NCBI GenBank assembly: GCA_039000515.1
Contig: JBCFYV010002352.1
Location: 1-64,000, forward strand
Direction of reading: 5' to 3'
Source: Timema cristinae
Taxonomy: Eukaryota; Arthropoda; Insecta; Phasmatodea; Timematidae
Length of the DNA stretch: 64,000 nucleotides
Shown: positions 60,952-64,000 of the stretch, piece after piece
Numbering within the stretch: the stretch's first letter is position 1
Layout of the letters: the number at the start of each line of letters is the position of its first letter
Notes under the pieces: model-generated
Seen by the model: the letters and a program-made list of their open reading frames with translations, nothing else
Database searches by the model: none
Told to the model about the DNA's origin: nothing
Translations under genes and position numbers: made by a program

Positions 60952-61165
60952 TACCGCATGGTCTAAATTTTTTAAAAGGCATCGCTCTTGAAATAAACGG
61001 CCCCCCGCAGACCAAAAATTGGTTCGTTTTTTTGGCGGGTTGTACGAGGGTATTTCATAAACATTTTTTCACTCTCCCTTCACGCAAATGTAGTCCACAT
61101 CCTAAAAATTAAACCCATTCATACCCCTAACTATTTTAGCACATTTAAACCATCTTATACCAAAA
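60952..61165 (+). repeat. SINE2 copy 9, inside the left arm
   Basis: Head at TACCGCATGGTCTAA, then GGCATCGCTCTTGA. The B-box area is poor, and then comes the conserved CACTCTCCCTTCACGCAAATG and a degraded 3' part. Its mirror copy sits at the window's right edge. Confidence 0.7.
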
Positions 61166-61636
61166 GGGGAGAAAGGGTGGTGATAAACAAATAAAAAAAA
61201 ACAAAAACCCCAAAACCCGAATGTAGTTTTCACTAAATAAAGAACACAACACAACACAATATTCTAGCAAAAAAGGATCCCCTTTTTGCTTTTTCAAAAA
61301 AAGCCTACATCATTTTTACTTCCTGACTGTTATCAGTATGAAATTTTCAATGGTGCTAGAAAAGCGGGTTTTCTAAGTTTTTTTTTTTGCGATATCAGCA
61401 CTTTCCTAATTTAAACTTTTTCATAATGGGTAAGGTAAAGGGGTTAAAGGAAGGTGCACAAAATTTAAGAAAAATGGAAAAAATTTTATTTTAAAAAATT
61501 ACGACCCAGTATTTTTAAATTTGAAGTTTTTTTATCACTTTTTATAACCACTGATTTTTCTACAAACTAAATAAGTCTAGAGAAAAAAAAACACCCCCAG
61601 TCTCCACCGAAATAAAAACCCAAAAGATTACTTTCA

Positions 61637-61695
61637 ATCAGCCTAAATTAGAACCGTGATCCCAATCAATGGGCACACGCGTTACCTACCGGCTT
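61637..61695 (-). repeat. tRNA-like SINE head (third type), left arm
   Basis: On minus it reads GGTAGGTAACGCGTGTGCCC, and then ATTGATTGGGATCACGGTTC, which resembles A- and B-box regions. Its mirror copy at 63279-63340 is better preserved (GGGGTTCTAATCGGGGC). Confidence 0.4.
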
Positions 61696-62205
61696 TTTCA
61701 AAAGTGTACAACTTCCCTAAAATAAATTTGACTGAAATTCAAATCTTAACTTGTTTCCAAATGAATACAAGATGTAATGAAGATTTAAGATTGTTTCCTT
61801 TAAAAAAAAAAGAGTTATCCTTGTAATAAATTACTAGTCATGGGAAAAAATTTTTTGGGTGTTTGTGTCACACATAAAATAATTCAAAAATTTAACATTG
61901 TCTACCCTTTTTAAACCCTAAAACAAAAATTTTTTTTTCTATTATATGTGAAAATTAAAATACTCTTGTAAAGTACAAAAAATTTATGTTTGGACGAGAT
62001 TAGTGAAAGCCCATCTAAACATTTTTTCAACGTTACCACCAATTCAACTGTAAAAAAATCACCGAGATCTGCGGACTGAATCGTGACATATTTTCTACCA
62101 CTTAAAAAATCCCACAACGTGGAAAGGGAAAGGGGGGCCCTCAAACCAATATAAAAATTTTTTTTTATAGAAATAATTTGAACATTTTTGTAATCTAACT
62201 AAAAA

Positions 62206-62784
62206 CCCCTTGAAACTCAAAATATATATTTTAAAAATCATTAGCACTGTTCATGTTTTCTAAAATGTTTTTAAGGGGTTTTACAATTTTAATTTTTTTT
62301 TTTTTTTACTTCGTTAAAACTCAATTCAGATTTTAAAAGCTTTTTTACTTTTACTAAAAAGGCCCAAAAAAATTTTTGGTTTTTTCCCCACGTTTGAAAC
62401 AAACTTGTGACGTTAAATAGATGGGGGCATCTTTACACGGGGGCATGGGGGCCCTAATTAGATTCTAACACTTTCATCAAAAAAAGTCTCAAAAAATTTT
62501 TTTCCTGGGTTAATATTTTTTACTAGATGGATAGTAAGGGTTAAAAAAATTTTTTTATTTCTAAAAATAATAGTTCGTTTAATGAGCTACAAAATGGAAC
62601 TTTACTTGGTGGAAAAAAAGGACCTCGTTTGGGCCAAACCCTTTGGTTAAAAAAAGACACCAGTCCACCACGCCTGTAAAACCCGAAAAGCAAACGAAGA
62701 AAAAAAAGCCTTTTTTACTACTCTTTTTTCTTTCACTAGTCCTCCCCAAGATAATTACACTTCCCTTCTGTGTGCCCCGTAGGT
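62206..62784. other. spacer of the large inverted repeat
   Basis: About 580 bases of AT-rich DNA with no pairing between its halves that I could see, and no open frame of note. Confidence 0.6.
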
Positions 62785-63278
62785 TGCTCTGAATTATGTT
62801 AGATTAAAAAAAATCTTAAAATTTTAATTTATATAAATAAATAATATATATTGGTTAAAGGCCCCTTTCCCTTACACTTGTGGCTTTTTGAAGGGGTAAG
62901 AAAATGTCACGGACTCAGATCCGCAGATCTCGGGGTTTTTTGGGCAGTTAAATTTGGGTGGGTAACGTTAAAACGTACCAAGACTGGGACAATGCCACCC
63001 ATCTCTCCAAACACAATTTATAGTACATTACAAAGTGTATTCAATTTTACATTCAATAATAGCAAAAAAAATTTTTAGTTTCCAAATTTAAAAGGGCTAG
63101 ACAATGTTAAATATTTTTAAATATATTTTCCCTGACATAGAAATTTATACAAAGGATAACGTTTTTTTTTTTAAATCGGAACAGTCTTCAAGTCTTCATT
63201 ACATCTTGTATTCATTGGCAATAAAGTTAAGATTTGAATTTCAGTCAAATTATTTTGGGAAGTTGTACACTTTAGAAC

Positions 63279-63340
63279 AGCCGTAGGTAACGCGTGTGCC
63301 ATTGACTAGGGACAGGGGTTCTAATCGGGGCATGATTAAA
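63279..63340 (+). repeat. tRNA-like SINE head (third type), right arm
   Basis: CCGTAGGTAACGCGTGTGCC followed 18 bases later by GGGGTTCTAATCGGGGC gives plausible A- and B-box matches. A body could not be delimited. Confidence 0.4.
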
Positions 63341-63794
63341 GTATATCATTGGTAAGTTATTATCGGCGAAAACGGGTGATTTTTTTGCTCTAACTTAGTT
63401 TAGTTTGTAGAAAAATCAGTGCGTTCAAAAAATTTACGATAAAAAATCTTCAAAAAAAAATACTGTGTCGTAATTTATAAAATAATTTTTTCCATTTTTT
63501 CATAAATTTGCTAGTGAAACCCTTCATTTTAAACCCTTTCACCCTTACCTATTATAAAAATGATTTAAATTATGAAAGATTAGAAACGCAAAAAAAAAAA
63601 ACTTACGATAGCCCAGCTTTCTACACCATTAAAATTACCACTGATAAAAGTCAGGAAATAAACTGATGTGGTTTTTTCTTGAAAAAGAAAGGTATCTCTT
63701 TTACAAAAATTTTATGTTGTTTTTTTTCTTTTTTTTAGTGAAATCATACTTCTGTTTTGGGTTTTTTTTTTTTTTTTATTTTTTTTATCATCAC

Positions 63795-64000
63795 ACCTTA
63801 AAATACCCTTTAGGGATACATGCATGTGATTAAATGTGCAACTATTAGGATAGGAAAAGGTTCAAAATTTTGAGGGAATGGACCACATTTGCGTGAAGGG
63901 AGAGTGAAAAAATTTTAGAAAAACCACCCTCATACAACCAACCAAAAACGAACCCAAGTTTTGCGTCTCGGGAGTCCATTTATTTCAAGAGCGATGCCTA
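63795..64000 (-). repeat. SINE2 copy 10, partial at window edge
   Basis: Minus strand: GGCATCGCTCTTGAAATAAA, CTCCCGAGACGC, a GGTTCG B-box remnant, then GAGGGTGGTTTTTC, CACTCTCCCTTCACGCAAATG and a degraded 3' end. It is the mirror of copy 9. Confidence 0.75.

Larger units (their letters stand above)
60952..62205 (+). repeat. left arm of a large inverted repeat (at least 3 kb overall)
   Basis: This arm is matched in reverse complement by about 62785-64000 over its whole length. Pairs in order from the outside: GGCATCGCTCTTGAAATAAA (60978) with the window's last bases; the SINE2 body; AAAACCCGAATG.AGTTTTCACTA; GTTATCAGTATGAAATTTTC; TTTTTCTACAAACTAAAT; GGGCACACGCGTTACCTAC; ACAAGATGTAATGAAGA; CCGAGATCTGCGGACTGA; and CCAATATA. 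The arms differ mostly by homopolymer indels. Confidence 0.88.
62785..64000 (-). repeat. right arm of the large inverted repeat, cut by the window end
   Basis: Reverse complement of the left arm, including a CAGATCCGCAGATCTCGG word, TCTTCATTACATCTTGTATTC and GTAACGCGTGTGCC. The match is still good at the final base, so the arm continues beyond the window. The 75- and 60-codon frames inside it are not genes. Confidence 0.88.

Noticed and set aside
1..64000. CRISPR array, rRNA genes or bacterial operons
   Set aside because: No regular spacer-repeat pattern, no rRNA signature and no prokaryotic gene organisation were seen. The satellite at 43.3-45.5 kb has irregular, direct units without unique spacers.

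Overview
The window looks like AT-rich nuclear DNA from a eukaryote, most likely an arthropod. The evidence is dispersed tRNA-derived SINEs with AAT-repeat tails, an RTE/BovB-type LINE remnant with an AAT tail, and two candidate exons with eukaryotic splice signals. There are no bacterial-type gene clusters. No complete protein-coding gene can be supported. The species cannot be named from this sequence alone.

Layout. 0-11 kb: clean sequence with SINE copies (two families), an RTE LINE 3' end carrying an internal tandem triplication, a large inverted repeat around 7.2-8.1 kb whose loop holds a hammerhead-ribozyme-like core, and one good candidate coding exon on the minus strand (9068-9508). 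11-18.5 kb: the sequence becomes rich in homopolymer-length irregularities. It holds two more SINE copies near 16.7 and 17.6 kb, another at 12.6 kb, small GC-rich patches and a candidate terminal exon at 15.8 kb. 18.5-31.3 kb: a mosaic with two long direct repeats (about 20.50-21.89 and 27.10-28.71 kb) that could be the LTRs of one decayed retrotransposon. 31.3-37 kb: AT-rich filler with a TA microsatellite and a SINE. 37.1-52.6 kb: a compositional island, conspicuously CpG-rich, with many short open frames on both strands, interrupted at 43.3-45.5 kb by a complex AT-rich satellite. 52.6-53.5 kb: C-rich low-complexity DNA. 53.5-60.9 kb: AT-rich DNA with a SINE. 60.95-64.0 kb: a second, larger inverted repeat (arms at least 1.2 kb) that runs off the window end and contains paired SINE copies.

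How the parts relate. The two SINE families share their 3' terminal segment and, like the RTE LINE at 4.4-5.2 kb, end in AAT-type microsatellites. This suggests, but does not prove, that an RTE-type LINE mobilises both. The most unusual parts are the CpG-rich island with its satellite, the two big inverted repeats, and the hammerhead-like core.

Caution: from about 11 kb onward, repeat copies carry many indels in homopolymers. This suggests uncorrected long-read sequence, so true reading frames there may be broken artificially and absence of ORFs is weak evidence of absence of genes.
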